Below, in pieces: positions 1 through 11,741 of a stretch of 64,000 nucleotides of DNA (its first letter is position 1; the number at the start of each line of letters is the position of its first letter). Source of the stretch: Fragum whitleyi (taxonomy: Eukaryota; Mollusca; Bivalvia; Cardiida; Cardiidae); NCBI GenBank assembly GCA_948146395.1, contig OX411552.1:51574258-51638257 (forward strand), written 5' to 3'. The position numbers were made by a program, and so were the translations under genes. The notes beneath the pieces were generated by a model. It had not been told where the DNA came from. It worked only from the letters and a program-made list of their open reading frames with translations, and did not search any database.

Positions 1-36
1 AGCCCCAGTGGCCTTTGGCCAGTGGAGCTAAAAATC
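1..36 (+). mobile_element. 3' terminus of an A/F-class element cut by the window edge
   Basis: The first bases show the terminal hairpin GGCCTTTGGCC followed by the tag CCAGTGGAGC and AAAAA. This is identical in layout to the 3' ends near 7634, 14242, 26122, 27716, 46972 and 53830. The rest of the copy lies outside the window. Confidence 0.75.
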
Positions 37-119
37 AATAAATGCCTGATAGCCTCTGTATGTATATCTCTACATAGAGTATACAAGGTGATTAAGTGAT
101 TAAGATGGCCATAAAACCA

Positions 120-371
120 GCTTTTCAAAAGCATAACTAATTTGCTTATTAAAAGATTTTAAAGATCTTTGGCACAGTTGTTACCCTTGACAAGCTAGAA
201 CATTTTTTTTGATGAATTTTGTGATACTTTAAAGTTCAAGGTCAATTTTGAAGGTCAAATGTCAAAATAAGAGTAGTATATGCTAATAGGTGTAAATCTA
301 CCATTTTTTGCAGAAGATCCTAAAACGATTTGAAGTGCTTCCAATCATCAGCAAAAGTGTTGTACAAGAGA
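120..371. repeat. Satellite-like repeat units (GTTCAAGGTCA type), left part
   Basis: One unit containing GACAAGCTAGAACA, then AAAGTTCAAGGTCA and GGTCAAATGTCAAAATAAG. The same unit recurs twice at 1020-1345, so the D element at 372-1019 sits inside this array. No coding potential is seen. Confidence 0.5.
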
Positions 372-1019
372 ATCAAGATGTGTTTGTGAAACTGAAATGC
401 TCCCGTAACAGCATTTTTTTTTCTCAAAATGTTGACCTTCTTTGACAGATGACCTCGACCTTTTAGCATGACCTTGACCTTGATACCTACAGATGCACAT
501 AACTGTGATCTTTCATCATGCCAACTATGAGACAGGGTATCTATAATATGCTTTAATAAACTGAACAATAAAAGTTTTTTGGTTATGTTTTAAAGAAGTT
601 TGACCTTGTCACATGACCTTGACTTTGGAACAAGCAGATGCATATCATTGAGATCTATCATTATGCCAAATATTAGCCTTGTATCTTGTATAGGCTTGAA
701 GATATTGGCAATGTTAAGTTTTTTTGATAAGTTTTTGAGTTATTTGAATTTAACAGATGACCTTGACCTTGTCACATGACCCTGATTTTGGTACCAGCAG
801 ATGCGGATCATTGAGATCTATCATATTGCCAAAAATGAGCTTTGTATCTTGAATAGGCTTGAAGATATTGGCAATGGTTAGTTATTTGGTTAACTTTTGC
901 ACACAGATAGGCAGACAGACAGGTGGACAGACGGACATACAGATGGACAGACAGACAGACAGACAGATGGATAATGGTAAAACAATATGCCCTGGATCTT
1001 TCGATACAGGTGCATGAAA
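372..1019 (+). mobile_element. D-class hairpin-tag element, copy 1
   Basis: The head AAGATGTGTTTGTGAAAC carries a GTGTTTgtgAAAC hairpin and the tag ATGCTCCCG. The end ATACAGGTGCATGAAAA is a decayed complement of that tag. The core is three units of about 150 bp, each with TGACCTTGACCTTG, CAGATGCATATCATTGAG and AAGATATTGGCAATG. An ACAG/ACGG microsatellite lies at 901-973. There is no ORF and no visible target duplication. The layout resembles non-autonomous Helitron-related (HINE/pearl) elements; that assignment is inference. Confidence 0.7.
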
Positions 1020-1345
1020 ATGTGTGATATGTCTTGGCTCAAGGTGACAGGTCAAAGGTTAAAATAAGCACAAATTTAGCTTGACAAGTGCATTACTCAT
1101 TAATTTATTGACAGATATAAACAATTTTTGACAAAGCTATGACCATCCACAAGCAGGAAAATATTTTAAAATGAACTTAGTAATATGTTGAAGTTCAAGG
1201 TCACATATATATCAAGGTAAAAGGTCAAAAGAAGCACAAATTCAGCTTGACAAATGGATTACTCATTCATTTTTTGGCAGATTATAACAATATTTTGCAC
1301 AGCTGATACCCACCTCAAGCAAGAGAATATTTTGCAATAATTCAT
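1020..1345. repeat. Satellite-like repeat units (GTTCAAGGTCA type), right part
   Basis: Two units of about 160 bp repeat 'AAAATAAGCACAAATTTAGC', GACAAGTGCATTACTCATT and GTTCAAGGTCACATATAT. They continue the array seen at 120-371. The unit holds nuclear-receptor-like AGGTCA half-sites (for example CAGGTCAAAGG near 1049). Confidence 0.55.
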
Positions 1346-1373
1346 TGATTGGAGTTTTACTCCCCTTTTAACA

Positions 1374-2264
1374 TTTTTAGCTCACCTGAGCACGAGAAGT
1401 GCTCAAAGTGAGCTTTTTGTGATCCTGCAATGTCCTTTGTGTGTCGTGCATCATCCGTTTTGCGTCATGCACAATTATTTTAAACATCCTCTCCTCCTAA
1501 AGCAGTGAACCAATCTTGATTAAACTTGGAGGGGATGTTCCTTGGGTCATGTTCTACCAAATTTGTTTAAATAAATGAAATCCACCCTTAACTTTCCCTT
1601 TACCCTTAACAAAAAGGGTGAAAAAAAGAAAATCTTCAAAAATCTTCTTCTCTGAAACCAGAAGGCACACAGCTTTCATATTTGGTATGTAGCACTATCT
1701 GGTGGACCTCTTATAAGTATGTTCATATCAAGCCCCTGGGGTAATATTTGGGATCCACCCTGGCGCAACCCTTTTAACATAGAATTAAAGAGCAAAAATC
1801 TTTAAAAATCTTCTTCTCTGAAACCAGAAGGCAGACAGCTTTCATATTTGGTATGTATCATCATCTAGTAAACCTCTACCAAATTTGTTCATATCAAGAC
1901 CCTGGGGTCATATTTGAGCATGAAGGGTAAAAAAAGGAAAATCTTCTTCTCTGAAACCAGAAGGCAGACAGCTTTCATATTTGGTATGTAGCATTATCTA
2001 GTGGACCTCTACCAAGTTTGTTGATATCAAGACCCTGGGGTCACATTTGGGCTCCACCTGGGTGCAACCCTTTTTACATAGAATCAAAGAGCAAAAATCT
2101 CTAAAAAATCTTCTTCACCAAACTAGAAAGCAGACAGCTTTCATATTTGGTATGAAGCATCATCTAGTGGGCCCCTACCAAGTTTGTTCATATCAAGACT
2201 CTGATATCCCAAGAGTCCAAGAGACTCAGGTGAGCAATCTAGGACCATCATGATCCTCTTGTTC
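1374..2264 (-). mobile_element. B1-class hairpin-tag element, reverse orientation
   Basis: Read on the minus strand it opens with GAACAAGAGGATCATGATGG and the tag GCTCACCTGAG. It closes near 1374 with GAGCACTTCTCGTGCTC, the tag CTCAGGTGAGC and TAAAAA. The core holds about four units of 140-160 bp with CCAAATATGAAAGCTGTCTG and GTCTTGATATGAACAAACTT. Full relatives lie at 21798-22550 and 44558-45074. Unlike those copies, it has lost the ACGG tract before the terminal hairpin. Confidence 0.75.
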
Positions 2265-2475
2265 AGTTATATCACGGCAGCTGGAGCACCTAACAATGCA
2301 TTCCTGGTATTTCTCTCACCAGTACATCCATCACATCCATTCCTAGCCTCCAGCTACTATCTCGCATAGGTCAATGATTGTCAACCCATTGGTGAAAGAC
2401 AAATAGTTGGAAAGAATGAGTGCCGCCATTGAGAATCGAACCTGGGACCTCTAGATTGACAGTCCCACATTTGTC
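2265..2475 (-). mobile_element. tRNA-derived SINE, 5'-truncated, abutting a B1 head
   Basis: On the minus strand it shows an RNA polymerase III box B (GGTTCGATTCT, near 2434-2444) and the 3' region GTTAGGTGCTCCAGCTGCCG followed by TGATATAAC. That 3' region is shared with the copy near 14697-14788. The box A region is missing or unrecognisable. It is joined directly to the AACAAGAG head of the B1 element at 2264, so one inserted next to or into the other. Confidence 0.6.
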
Positions 2476-2562
2476 CTTGATATGTTAACATTGATCTTTA
2501 ATCTACTACTTTTTTCAATTCAAAATAAGTTCTTGTCTGTGGAAAGTAATATGTATTTTATG

Positions 2563-3476
2563 TATAGTCCGTTTGACTTCTACATGGACCAACATTTTGC
2601 CCAAAAACTCAGAAATTAAATAATGAATCATATTTTTTTCTTGTCATATAATATTTTCCATCTTATACCATTAAGAGTTTTGTTTTTCAGAATTTTTTAT
2701 TGTAAACTACTGATTTTGTTTGTCCATCTACATGTTAACTCTCAGCCTTCCATACCTTCTTATGACTGTATTAAATGGAAAAGCAAATTGTCTATCCAAA
2801 AATAGATCTGTTTTGCATAGGGGCCAAGTCAAAAGTGTATGATTTAAGTGATTCCTTTTATCATAAAACTGAGTATTTTTATAAGATTAACTTTATTGAA
2901 GATTTATTTCCTTAGGATATCGAATCGGCGTGTAAATTTCTTTGTTCAAAATCAGTTTGACATGATAATTGAAAAATTGTTTTTATCTTTTCTGAGATGA
3001 ACCCCATATTCCCTTATTCAGACCAATCAAAAAACACTATTTTACAGAGAAGTTCGGATTTTCATGAGGAAAACTAGATAAGCAGGGGAGTAATAACGGT
3101 ACAAATCCTGTGATATTTATGTTCAAGATGTAATAACCTTCAATATGCTAATTAGCATGACCAAATAAGGAATAATGGACATTTCTTCTGTCAAATGTTT
3201 TGTTTAAAACCCCATGTATAAACATTTTGTTTACATTTTCTTGCTTCTAAACAGCCTTCATCATATCCCTCTTGTTTAAGAGCAGAAAATGTGATCATAC
3301 ATACATTAATCAGATAGACAAAATCATTATTTTGAAATCATTTCATTTTCAAAAAATCAGTTTTGGAATGGTATTAAGCAGAAAGTAAGATTTTACTATA
3401 TACAAATCCTTCATTCAAACACAATTTTATGTAAGTGAGGAAAAGGTTGGTCCATATAGAAGTCAAACGGACTATA
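2563..3476. mobile_element. 914-bp non-autonomous DNA transposon with TA-flanked TIRs
   Basis: The left end TATAGTCCGTTTGACTTCTA (then CATGGACCAAC) is matched by the right end as an inverted copy at 3449-3476 (GTTGGTCCATATAGAAGTC, AAACGGACTATA). The arms are about 29 bp with one mismatch, and the ends fall on TATA. No transposase-like ORF lies inside (the longest is about 60 codons, unrecognised). A Tc1/mariner-type MITE is the simplest reading, given the TA target. Confidence 0.7.
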
Positions 3477-3775
3477 TAAATTTCAAGTCTATAAATGTAA
3501 TAGTGTAGGAGAAATGATCCGGACAACAATAATTTAGTGAAAATTACATGTTTGAGGGGAGATATTTCAGCAACTGATGAGAATTGGGGCTTCAAAATTG
3601 CATGTGCACAATATCAAATGCAGATATACATTATGTTTAAATTTCAAAGCTGTAGCTGTGAGAAAACTTCCAAACAAAATTTTGTCTACAGATAGATGGA
3701 CGGTCAGACAGACGGACGAACAGCCACGGCAAAACCAGTTTACCCTCTTTACTTCAAAGGAGAGGGGTATAATAA
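3477..3775 (+). mobile_element. Decayed 3' part of an N-class hairpin-tag element
   Basis: A GACGGTCAGACAGACGG microsatellite at about 3696-3720 is followed by TACCCTCTTTACTTC and GAGAGGGGTATAATAA. TACCCTC pairs with GAGGGGTA, giving the usual terminal hairpin and A-rich end with a tag of its own. The 5' head is not found; it may have been lost when the TIR element at 2563-3476 inserted. Confidence 0.4.
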
Positions 3776-4020
3776 TTTGATATTTAAGATAGTAGGACAA
3801 AGGTCAAGAACTGGCTCAAAGGATAAACATGATGCCAGAATCAAAGACAATCATCTACCAACCTTAAGTATTGACTTAACACTGTCCTAGACCAAATAAT
3901 TCAATAATTAAGAAAGTAGGTCAAAGGTCATGGTCAGGGTCTAGGGTTCATCATGATGCCAGAATCAAAGACAATCATCCACGAACCTTCATTGTTGACT
4001 TTCTGTAATATAGTCCTACA
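3776..4020. repeat. Q-type repeat units (two), with a perfect DR1 site
   Basis: Two units of about 130 bp with GATGCCAGAATCAAAGACAA and AATAATTCAATAATTAAGAA. Related units occur at 21300-21660. The second unit contains AGGTCAAAGGTCA at 3918-3930. Confidence 0.55.
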
Positions 4021-4034
4021 CAAAAACATTCATA

Positions 4035-5014
4035 TCCTATGTCTAGTTTTAGACATTTTTGATTTTTCCCTTTTGGCTCCTTTTTTTGCTGACATGAAAG
4101 CCTCAAGTACAAATGTTTAATGGCCAACAAGAATTAAATACAGAAATCTGAAAAAACATATCCTAAGGATGAAATGTTGTTGAATTCTGATAAGTAGATT
4201 CAATGAAAAAATTATAGAAAGATCCTGAAGGCCCATTTTTTGATGATGCGGTAGCTCATAGCACTTAGATATCTGCCTAATCAGAATTTAACAAAGGAAT
4301 CTGAAAGGGCATGTCCTGGGGATCATTTCTGTAAAGAAAGTTGAATTCTGATGGGTAGATTCAGTGAAGAAGATTTATCTAAAAGTTCACAGTTAGGGAC
4401 TATTTTTTTTATGACATGGCAGCCCCTGGCACCCGTGAGACTTACTCATTCATAATCTAACAAAGAAATATGAAAGAGCTTGTCCAAAAGATCATTCTGG
4501 CGAAGTTTGGTCAAATTCTTTACAATAGTTTTAGAGAAGACTTTTTCAATATTTCACCATTGGGGGCCTATTTTCTGGTGACATGAAAAGCCTTTTTTTC
4601 CCATGAAACAATTCCATGGGAATTTTAACTAGGGAATCTGAAAGAACATGTCCTTGGGATCATTTCTGTAAACAATAGTTGAATTCTAACCAGTAGTTTC
4701 AGGGAATATTTTTTTTTTTATATTTCACCATTTGGGGCCCTTTTTTGGTGACATGTCAGCCCATGTTATCAACCTGATCAGAATTTAATGAAAGAATTTG
4801 AAAGAGAATGTCCTGGGGATCATTTCTGTAAAATTTGGTTAAATTCTCAACAGATTTTTCTATATTACACCATTGAGAGCACATTTTTTGGTGACAGGTC
4901 AGCCTGTTTCCCCCATGTTATCCACCCAATCAGTATTTGACAAAGGAATCTGAAAGAGCATGTCCTGAATATCATTTCTGTAAAGTTAAATTGAATTCTG
5001 ACCAGTTTTTTCAG
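4035..5014. repeat. P-type tandem core, about 6 units
   Basis: Units of about 150-165 bp repeat GGTGACATGTCAGCCCATAG, ATCAGAATTTAACAAAGGAA, GAGCATGTCCTGGGGATC and GTTGAATTCTGACCAGTAG. The same units form the blocks at 10076-11125 and 52075-52660. No intact head or terminal hairpin is visible here. The right edge runs into the B2 head at 5015. Confidence 0.6.
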
Positions 5015-8000
5015 TCAAGCGGACCATGATGGTCTTATAAGGACAGCCTGAGTAAGTCATCTCATAACTTGTCAACCATGTTAAGACTACCAGAGATTGT
5101 TTGATGTACATTTAGGATGCTTTTGAAAGAAACAGACTTGAATTTCTTCCTACTTCAATTTCATTTTTTTTTTTTTAATTTTCATAAATTTTCGACAATT
5201 CTCTTACCATAACAACCAAAGTTATTAATAGAATTAAATTCTTTTAATATCTTTACTAGACCTTCACCCTAAAAACATCCCTGACAAGTTTAAAATTGAT
5301 TGGCTAAAGGTTTAGAAAAATATTAATTGTTCTAAGATTTTCAGCAATTTTTGGCCTTTCCATTACCATGGATCCAGAGGTTTTTATCAAATTAAATTCT
5401 TTTAACAACCTGAGTAGCTTTACCCCAGGAACATCCCTGCCAAGTTTCAGCTTGATTGACCCAGTAGTTTATGAAAAGAAAAAATTTTCTATAATTTTCC
5501 ATCTTTCTGTTACCAGGGGAAAAAAATTCTTTAACAACTTTGAAAAAGCTTCACCAAAGGATCATCCCTGCCAAGTTTAGCTTGATTGGCCAAGTAGTTG
5601 AGGAGGAGAAGTATTTTTCATAAGAATTTCGGCAATTTTTGGCCATCTTTCTGCCTTTCCATTACCACGGAAATCAGAGTTTTTGATGAAATTAAATTCT
5701 TTACACAACTTTTAAAGAGCTTTAGCCAAGGATCATCCCTGCTAAGTTCAGCTTGATTTGGCCAAGTAGTTTAGGAGAAGATGAATTTGTTCTAAGATTT
5801 TCCACAATTTTCAACCATTTTTCAGCCTTTCTGTTTGCATGGCAATCAGAGTTTTTGATGAAATTAAATTCTTTTAACAAATGTTGAGCTTCACCCAAGG
5901 ATCATCCCTGCCAAGTTTCAGCTTGATTGGCCTAGTAGTTTAGGAAAAGAAGTATTTTTTAAAAGAATTTCAGCAATTTTTGGCCATTTTTCAGTCTTTC
6001 TGTTACCATGGTAACCAGAGTTTTTGATTAAATTAAGTTCTTTGAACAACTGTTAAAGAGTTGCACCCAAGGATCATCCCTGCCAAGTTTCAGCTTAATG
6101 GGCCTAGTAGTTTAGGAGTAGAAGAATTTTTGATAAACAAGAGGCCCAAGAGGGCCTGTATCGCTCCACTGGCTTTAAAATCTTTAGACTTTCATTAAAT
6201 AAAGCTTACTTTAAATGAATACATTAACACTCCAAAATCTCCTAAGACCTATTTAGTTATGATTAAATGGTTCTGGTCCATATTGCACCAAAATACTCAA
6301 TCAGAATAAACCTGCAACCCTTGACCAATCTTATTAAAACATAAGGTTCAGAAGATGTGGTTCAAAGATTTCGGGCTCATAATAGGCCCCACCTGACATG
6401 CCCATATTTATGGACCAAACAAAATTTCTTGAACAATTTAAGTTAATAGTCACCCAAGAAATATTCTGGTAAATTTTCATTGAAATTGGCTGAGTGGTTC
6501 TGGAGGAGATAATTTTTGAAAAGAGACACTCAAGGAACATTCTGATAAAGTTTCATTGAAAATAGCCAAGTGGTTCAGGAGAAAATGTCATTTGAAAATT
6601 TTGGGCTCAAAATAGGCCCTGCCCTGCCACGCCCATATTTTTAGTCCAATGAAAATTTCTTGAACAATTAAAGTAAAGGGTCACCCAAGGAACATTCTGT
6701 TAAAGTTTCATTGAAATCGGCCCAGTGGATCAGGAGGAGATGTCGTTGAAAGATTTCGGGCTCAAAATAGCCCCGCCCTGCCACGCCCATATTTATGGAC
6801 CAATTAAAATTTCTTGAACAATTTAAGTAAAGGGTGACCAAAGGAACATTCTGATAAAGTTTCATTGAAATTGGCCCAGTAGTTCAGGAGGAGATGTGGT
6901 TCAAAGATTTCGGGCTCAAAATAAGCCCCGCCCTGCAACGCCCATATTTATAGACCAATCAAAATTTTTTTAACAATTTAGGTTAAGGGTCACCCAAGGA
7001 ACATTCTGACAAAGTTTCATTGAAATCGGCCAAGTGGTTCAGGAGGAGATGTCGTTCAAAGATTTCGGGCTCAAAATAAGCCCCGCCCTGCCACGCCCAT
7101 ATTTATTGGCAAATTGAAATTTCTTGAACAATTTAAGTAAAGGGTCACCCAAGGAACATGCATGCCAAGTTTCATTGAAATCGGCCCAGTGGTTCAGGAG
7201 GAGATGTTGTTCAAAGATTTCAGGCTCAAAATAAGCCCCGCCCTGCCACGCCCATATTTATGGGCCAATCGAAATTTCTTGAACAATTTAAGTAAAGGGT
7301 CACCCAAGGAACATGCATGCCAAGTTTAATTGAAATCGGCCCAATGGTTTGGGAGGAGAAGATTTTTAAAGATTTCAAAGTGAAAAAATGCCACGCCCTG
7401 CCACGCCCATATTTAGGGGCCAATCAAAATTCTTTGAACAATTTAAGAAGGGGATCACCCAAGGATCATTTCTACCAAGTTTCGTTAAAATCCGCCCATT
7501 GGTTTGGGAGGAGAAGATGTTTAAAGGAAAAGTTTACGCACGGACGCACGGACGGACGCACGCACGCACGGACGCACGACGGACACTCCGCCATGACAAT
7601 AGCTCGCTGGCCTTCGGCCAGTGGAGCTAAAAAAAAAATGGCAATTTTCGGCCATTTTTCAGCCTTTCCATTACCGTGGAGGTTTTGATGAAATTAAATT
7701 CTTTTCCGACTTTCAAAGAGTTAAGTTTCACCCAAGGAACATCTCTGCCAAGTTTCAGCTTGATTTGCCTAGTGGTTTAAAAGTAGAAAAAAAAATTGTA
7801 AGATTTTCGGCAATATTTGGTGTTTCTGTTACCATGGCAACCCGAGTTTTTGATGAATTAAATTCTTTTAACCGCTTTCAAAGAACTTCACCCAAGGAAC
7901 ATCCCTGCCAAGTTTCAGCTTGATTGGCCCAGTGGTTTAGGAGGAGAAGATGTTTAAAGAAATTGTTGATGGACAGACAGACGCATGAGAGATGGACAAC

Positions 8001-8059
8001 GGATGGTATGTGATCACAATAGCTCACCTTCAGTACTTTGTGCTCAGGTGAGCTAAAAA
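5015..8059 (+). mobile_element. B2-class hairpin-tag element split by a nested A element
   Basis: The head CAAGCGGACCATGATGGTC carries the decayed tag GCCTGAGTAAG. The end AGTACTTTGTGCTCAGGTGAGC plus AAAAA is intact. The core unit of about 170 bp holds GTTACCATGGYAACC, CATCCCTGCCAAGTTTCAGC and TTGATTGGCCTAGTAG. The body is interrupted at 6136-7634 by a complete A element and resumes in register with AAAATGGCAATTTTCGGCC. A GACAGACG tract lies at about 7970-8000. Perfect RFX X-box matches fall at 6002-6015 and 7828-7841. Confidence 0.75.
6136..7634 (+). mobile_element. A-class hairpin-tag element, full length, nested in B2
   Basis: It opens with AACAAGAG and the hairpin GGCCCAAGAGGGCC, then the tag CGCTCCACTGGC at 6162-6173. 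The end has hairpin GGCCTTCGGCC running into the tag GGCCAGTGGAGC at about 7616-7627 and poly(A). Eight or so core units of about 155 bp carry AACATTCTGATAAAGTTTCA, TTGAAATCGGCCCAGTGG, TTCAGGAGGAGATG and GCCCCGCCCTGCCACGCCC. An ACGCACGG tract lies at 7535-7578. Apparent ORFs here (for example 123 codons at 7317-7688) run across repeat units and are not genes. Confidence 0.8.
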
Positions 8060-10075
8060 GAAGATTTTTGGGGGACGTTTCTACGTCACCCAGTGTTAGT
8101 ACTATGTGAGAACAATCCTTTCAGTTGTTTATCGTTGGTGTGAACACCGACTTGATAGTTTTTCAAAAAAGTAGTACCGGCTTGGGTTTACATTTCTTTC
8201 TTACAAAAATGCTCGACAACTGTGCATTTTGAAAATGGCATTATTCAAGAATTCTATACAATCAAAAGATTAATCAACGTCACCTCTTAAATGTGAAATC
8301 AGCTTCCAACCCTAGCCCAAGCGTTTATTGGTTTTGTGTAAGAATGCTATTTATAGACAATGCGGTGATTTGCCTATTAGGTTTTTCCCTTGGTGTAATG
8401 GGGATAAAAACTAGGTGGCTGAACTGGTAGCCCACATACACATACTCGGATATTAGGAAGATCGCTATACGAGAGCACCAATGCAGAACTTCTTGGGTCT
8501 AGATCACCTCGGTGAACGATCCCGAACATTTCCAGGAATTTTGCTTTTTTGGGGTTTGTGACGAGAAAGTCATAAATCTCTTGTATTACTATAGCGAGTT
8601 ACGACACTCTGATCACGAACACATAAAAGTCAATTTTTGACGCTCTCTGTGGTTTAAATACTTTTACTATGATAGGAGCCTGATATTAAAGACATTTGCT
8701 CTTAGTTGAGGGGTCTTCCAATAACATATTAACATATTAAATATATTTCTAGATTTAATTAAACTATGGCGTCTGCTATCGAAAATGTAACATGTATTCT
8801 ACGTATATGTGATAGCCTTCTCCGCCTAACTCGTGTTACCATATAACCTGTGTTTACGCAGAAGAGGAACATTGGCTCTTTCAAAGGTTTTTTTTGGGAG
8901 AAACGCTCAACATATGTACAAGTGCAATGTTTTTTAGGCGAACCTCTCTTCGGTGATCAATCCTGTAGACTTTTCAGAAATTTAGCGTTTTATCAAGTTG
9001 TGGCTAGAATGTCTTAACTCAGATAAATCTATACAGGGAGTTAGGACATTTTAATCACGATCAGAAAAAATCGATAATTGACTCAGTCCGCGGTGTTTTC
9101 TTAGAAATAACTGAAGGAAAGCTAAAATTAAAGTCATCAAGTCTAAGTTGATGGGCTCTCAGCTTATATTTAGGGTAGACAATATGTCTTTTTTTATTTA
9201 TCTTATGTATCTCTACCTTGTCTACTACAGACAGTTGTCTTATCGTATATTAAGCCAGCTTAATATATTAAGGCATACTTTCGCCTATCTTAATACATTT
9301 TGTAGCCCCTCAGTTAGCTCGCGCCGGTACTTTGTTAGGGACCCATTTTGATCCCTTGTTAAGCCGTTGCGGGGGCTGTGAGGGATATTATTTCGCACAA
9401 TGCGGGGTCTACATTTTGCACCTTTTTTGTTATTTACATTTCCTTTTTTTTCTTTTTTTTATTGCATGGGTAACTGCAAACGATCGCCTTAGCAAAGAAG
9501 TCACCTGCCGTTGATAATAAAGAGTAATATCTCCGAGATGGTACGCCCCAAGGGGAATTATTCAGTGCCTTTCTTGGGAGGTTTTACGCATTTGGTCTGG
9601 AGACCAAATGACGTAAGAGACCTATGTAATGTACGGAGTTATGACATTGATTCTCTGGACAACTTCAAACAATAGAGAGTCATTTTTGGACATGCATACA
9701 TTGACTAGGTTTAGGTTTAAAAATTTGATGTATTTTCCATAGCATTGGACCTGCCTATAGGGGTCCCACGGATAGCAAATTTCTAATCAATCATTCAACC
9801 AAGTGCTATGGGTGCTATGCCTATTAACCCCATATATTTTTTGCCAATCTCTATGTCTTTCATTCATTTTTTTCTCCAAAATGCTGACAGGCATACAAGC
9901 CAGCAATCTACACCCAGTTAGAAGTAGTTGAGTAATATTTATTTCTGTACATATTTAAAAAGGGCACATTGTCCACATCTCTTTGTTGCTCCCTGTGAGT
10001 AATTTGTAAATAATGCAATTTTCTTTTTCGTCTTGTTTTATTTTCACCATGCTGTCACCAGAAACGTCCACCTCC
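8060..10075. repeat. Gene-free stretch with three weakly related blocks
   Basis: No exon or element ends were recognised. Three blocks at about 8500-8690, 8930-9120 and 9590-9720 share GAGTTAcGACAcT-like cores and the text ATCACGA..AAAnTC. The first two also share 'CCTCGGTGAACGATCC' / 'CTTCGGTGATCAATCC'. A pyrimidine-rich stretch lies at 9430-9465, with AATAAA near 9518. It may be an old decayed repeat. The short ORFs do not resemble any protein I know. Confidence 0.3.
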
Positions 10076-11125
10076 AGTGCTTTCAGCGCTTTGATTTAAT
10101 ACTACACCATGTGGGGCCCATGTTTTGTGACCCATCAGCCGTAGTGCCCAAACTACCTGCCTGATCCGAATTTAAGGAAGGAATCTAAAAGTTTGGCTAA
10201 ATTCTGAGCAGTGGTTTCAGAGAAGAAGTTTGGCTAAATATTGATGAGTGGTTTCAGAGAAGATTTTTTCATATTTCACTATTAGGGTCCCGTTTCTTGA
10301 TGACTTGTCAGCCAGACACCCCAAAAGAACTGCCAATCAGAATTTGACAAAAGAATCTAAAAGAGCATGTCCTGAGAATCATTTCTATAAAGTTTAGTGG
10401 AATTCTGACCAGTGATATCATAGAGGAAATTCTTTTTATATTTCCCCATTTGGGGCCCATTCTTTTGGTGACAACGTCAACTTGTACCTCCCAAAGTACC
10501 TGCCTGGTGAGAATTTAACAAAGGAATCTGAAAGAAAATGTCCTGAGGATCATTTCTATAAGGTTAGGCTAAATTCTGAGCAGTAGTTTCAGAGAAGAAG
10601 ATTTTTTATATTTCACTATTGGGGGCCTGTTTTTTTGTGACATGTCAGCCCAAACTCCCAAAGAACCACTAAATAGAACTTAACATAAGAATATGAGAGA
10701 GCATGTCCTGGTGATCATTTCTGGAAAGTTGAGTAGAATTCTGACCAGTGATTTCAGAGAATAAAATCTTTTTAAAATTTCACCATTTAACCATCAAATC
10801 TCATCCAGCATGATCTGAGGATCATTTCTATAAGGTTCGGTTAAATTCTGACCAGTTGTTTAAGAGAAGAAGTTTTTTTTATATTTCACCCTTGAGGGCC
10901 AATTTTTTTGTGACATGTCAGCCCGTAGCGCCTAAGTTATCACCATAATCAGAATTTAACACAGAAATCTGTGAGAACATGTCCCAAGGATCAATCCTTT
11001 GAAATTTGGTGAAATTATGTCCAGTACTTTCAGAGGAGAAGACGTTTAAATGAAAAGTTTACACATCAACAAACAGACTTATTACAGACAACTTGCCATG
11101 ACATAAGTTCCTCTGGACTGAGTGA
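10076..11125. repeat. P-type tandem core, about 7 units, with decayed 3' tail
   Basis: The same unit as 4035-5014 (GTGACATGTCAGCCC, GAGCATGTCCTGAGGATC, AATTCTGACCAGTGATTTCA). The block ends in GGAGAAGACGTTTAAATGAA, CAAACAGACTTATTACAGAC and GCCATGACATAAG, which look like the decayed microsatellite and 'CCATGACAATAG' tail of A/F-class elements. Orientation is therefore plus. Confidence 0.55.
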
Positions 11126-11639
11126 CGCTTAGAATAGAAATGAAATGGACAAGCAATTTCTACTTTTTCTCATTTTAATTATTTCTATTAAGTACTTGAA
11201 CTAATTCATATGCATGCTTCGGTCTGAAACTTGCCAGGATCAAGCCCCTTCAGATAAGTAATATTGAAATTTTAGGTTTACAAGAAGAGTGTGCAAACCC
11301 CTAAGCCAAAGATCTTCCCGTACGCATGTGTCAGGCATTGTATACATAGTAGGAACAAAAGAGTGGTCTCCTGTAATAATACAAATTAGCAAATAACTTA
11401 TGTCAAATGTTTGATGAAACTTGGGCTATGCAGGGTTAAAACTTATGACCCCTGGATAAACAGCCCATCATTCTTGTTAGATTTCTCAGAAATTACTGAC
11501 TTTTGTTTGTTTAGGGTTCAGCACCACTTTTAGACATTTATATAGTTTTTGGCTGGTGTACCTACCTTAGTTTTTCTGTAATTTTCACAACAGTACATCC
11601 ATTTAACATTTTGTGTAAGTCAGATTATTCATTACTCAC

Positions 11640-11741
11640 CATGGTAAGAAATGTGGATCTATCTTAACTCCACCAACATAGGCCTCTGTCAGCTGATTTA
11701 AATACTGTCCTTTAATTATCTTCAACAGCTCTTGAGCTTGG
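11640..11741 (-). CDS. NSUN2: NSUN2 RNA cytosine-5 methyltransferase, third visible exon (partial gene)
   Basis: The exon is 102 bp on the minus strand. Its acceptor is TTTCATAG and its donor is GTGAGT. The start is in phase 2: the last two bases of the preceding exon (AG) plus C make Ser. It encodes SQAQELLKIIKGQY, then LNQLTEAYVGGVKIDPHFLP, and ends in TG, which with a following G would give Trp. Human NSUN2, from memory of the family, reads similarly here (K-S-H-A-K-E-I-L-H-C-L-K-N-K-Y ... L-S-W). This is the N-terminal segment before the SAM-dependent methyltransferase core that makes m5C in tRNA and other RNAs. The next exon was not found between here and position 1, so the following intron probably exceeds 11 kb. 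Confidence 0.85.

Noticed and set aside
7317..7688. 123-codon plus-strand ORF and several 60-100-codon ORFs in A, B3, H and F elements
   Set aside because: They run across tandem repeat units and the microsatellite, appear in several frames, and repeat the same peptide per unit. Nothing indicates selection on protein.
8415..8440. tRNA gene or intact SINE head (TGGCTGAACTGG box-A-like)
   Set aside because: No matching box B at the correct distance and no cloverleaf could be folded by eye.
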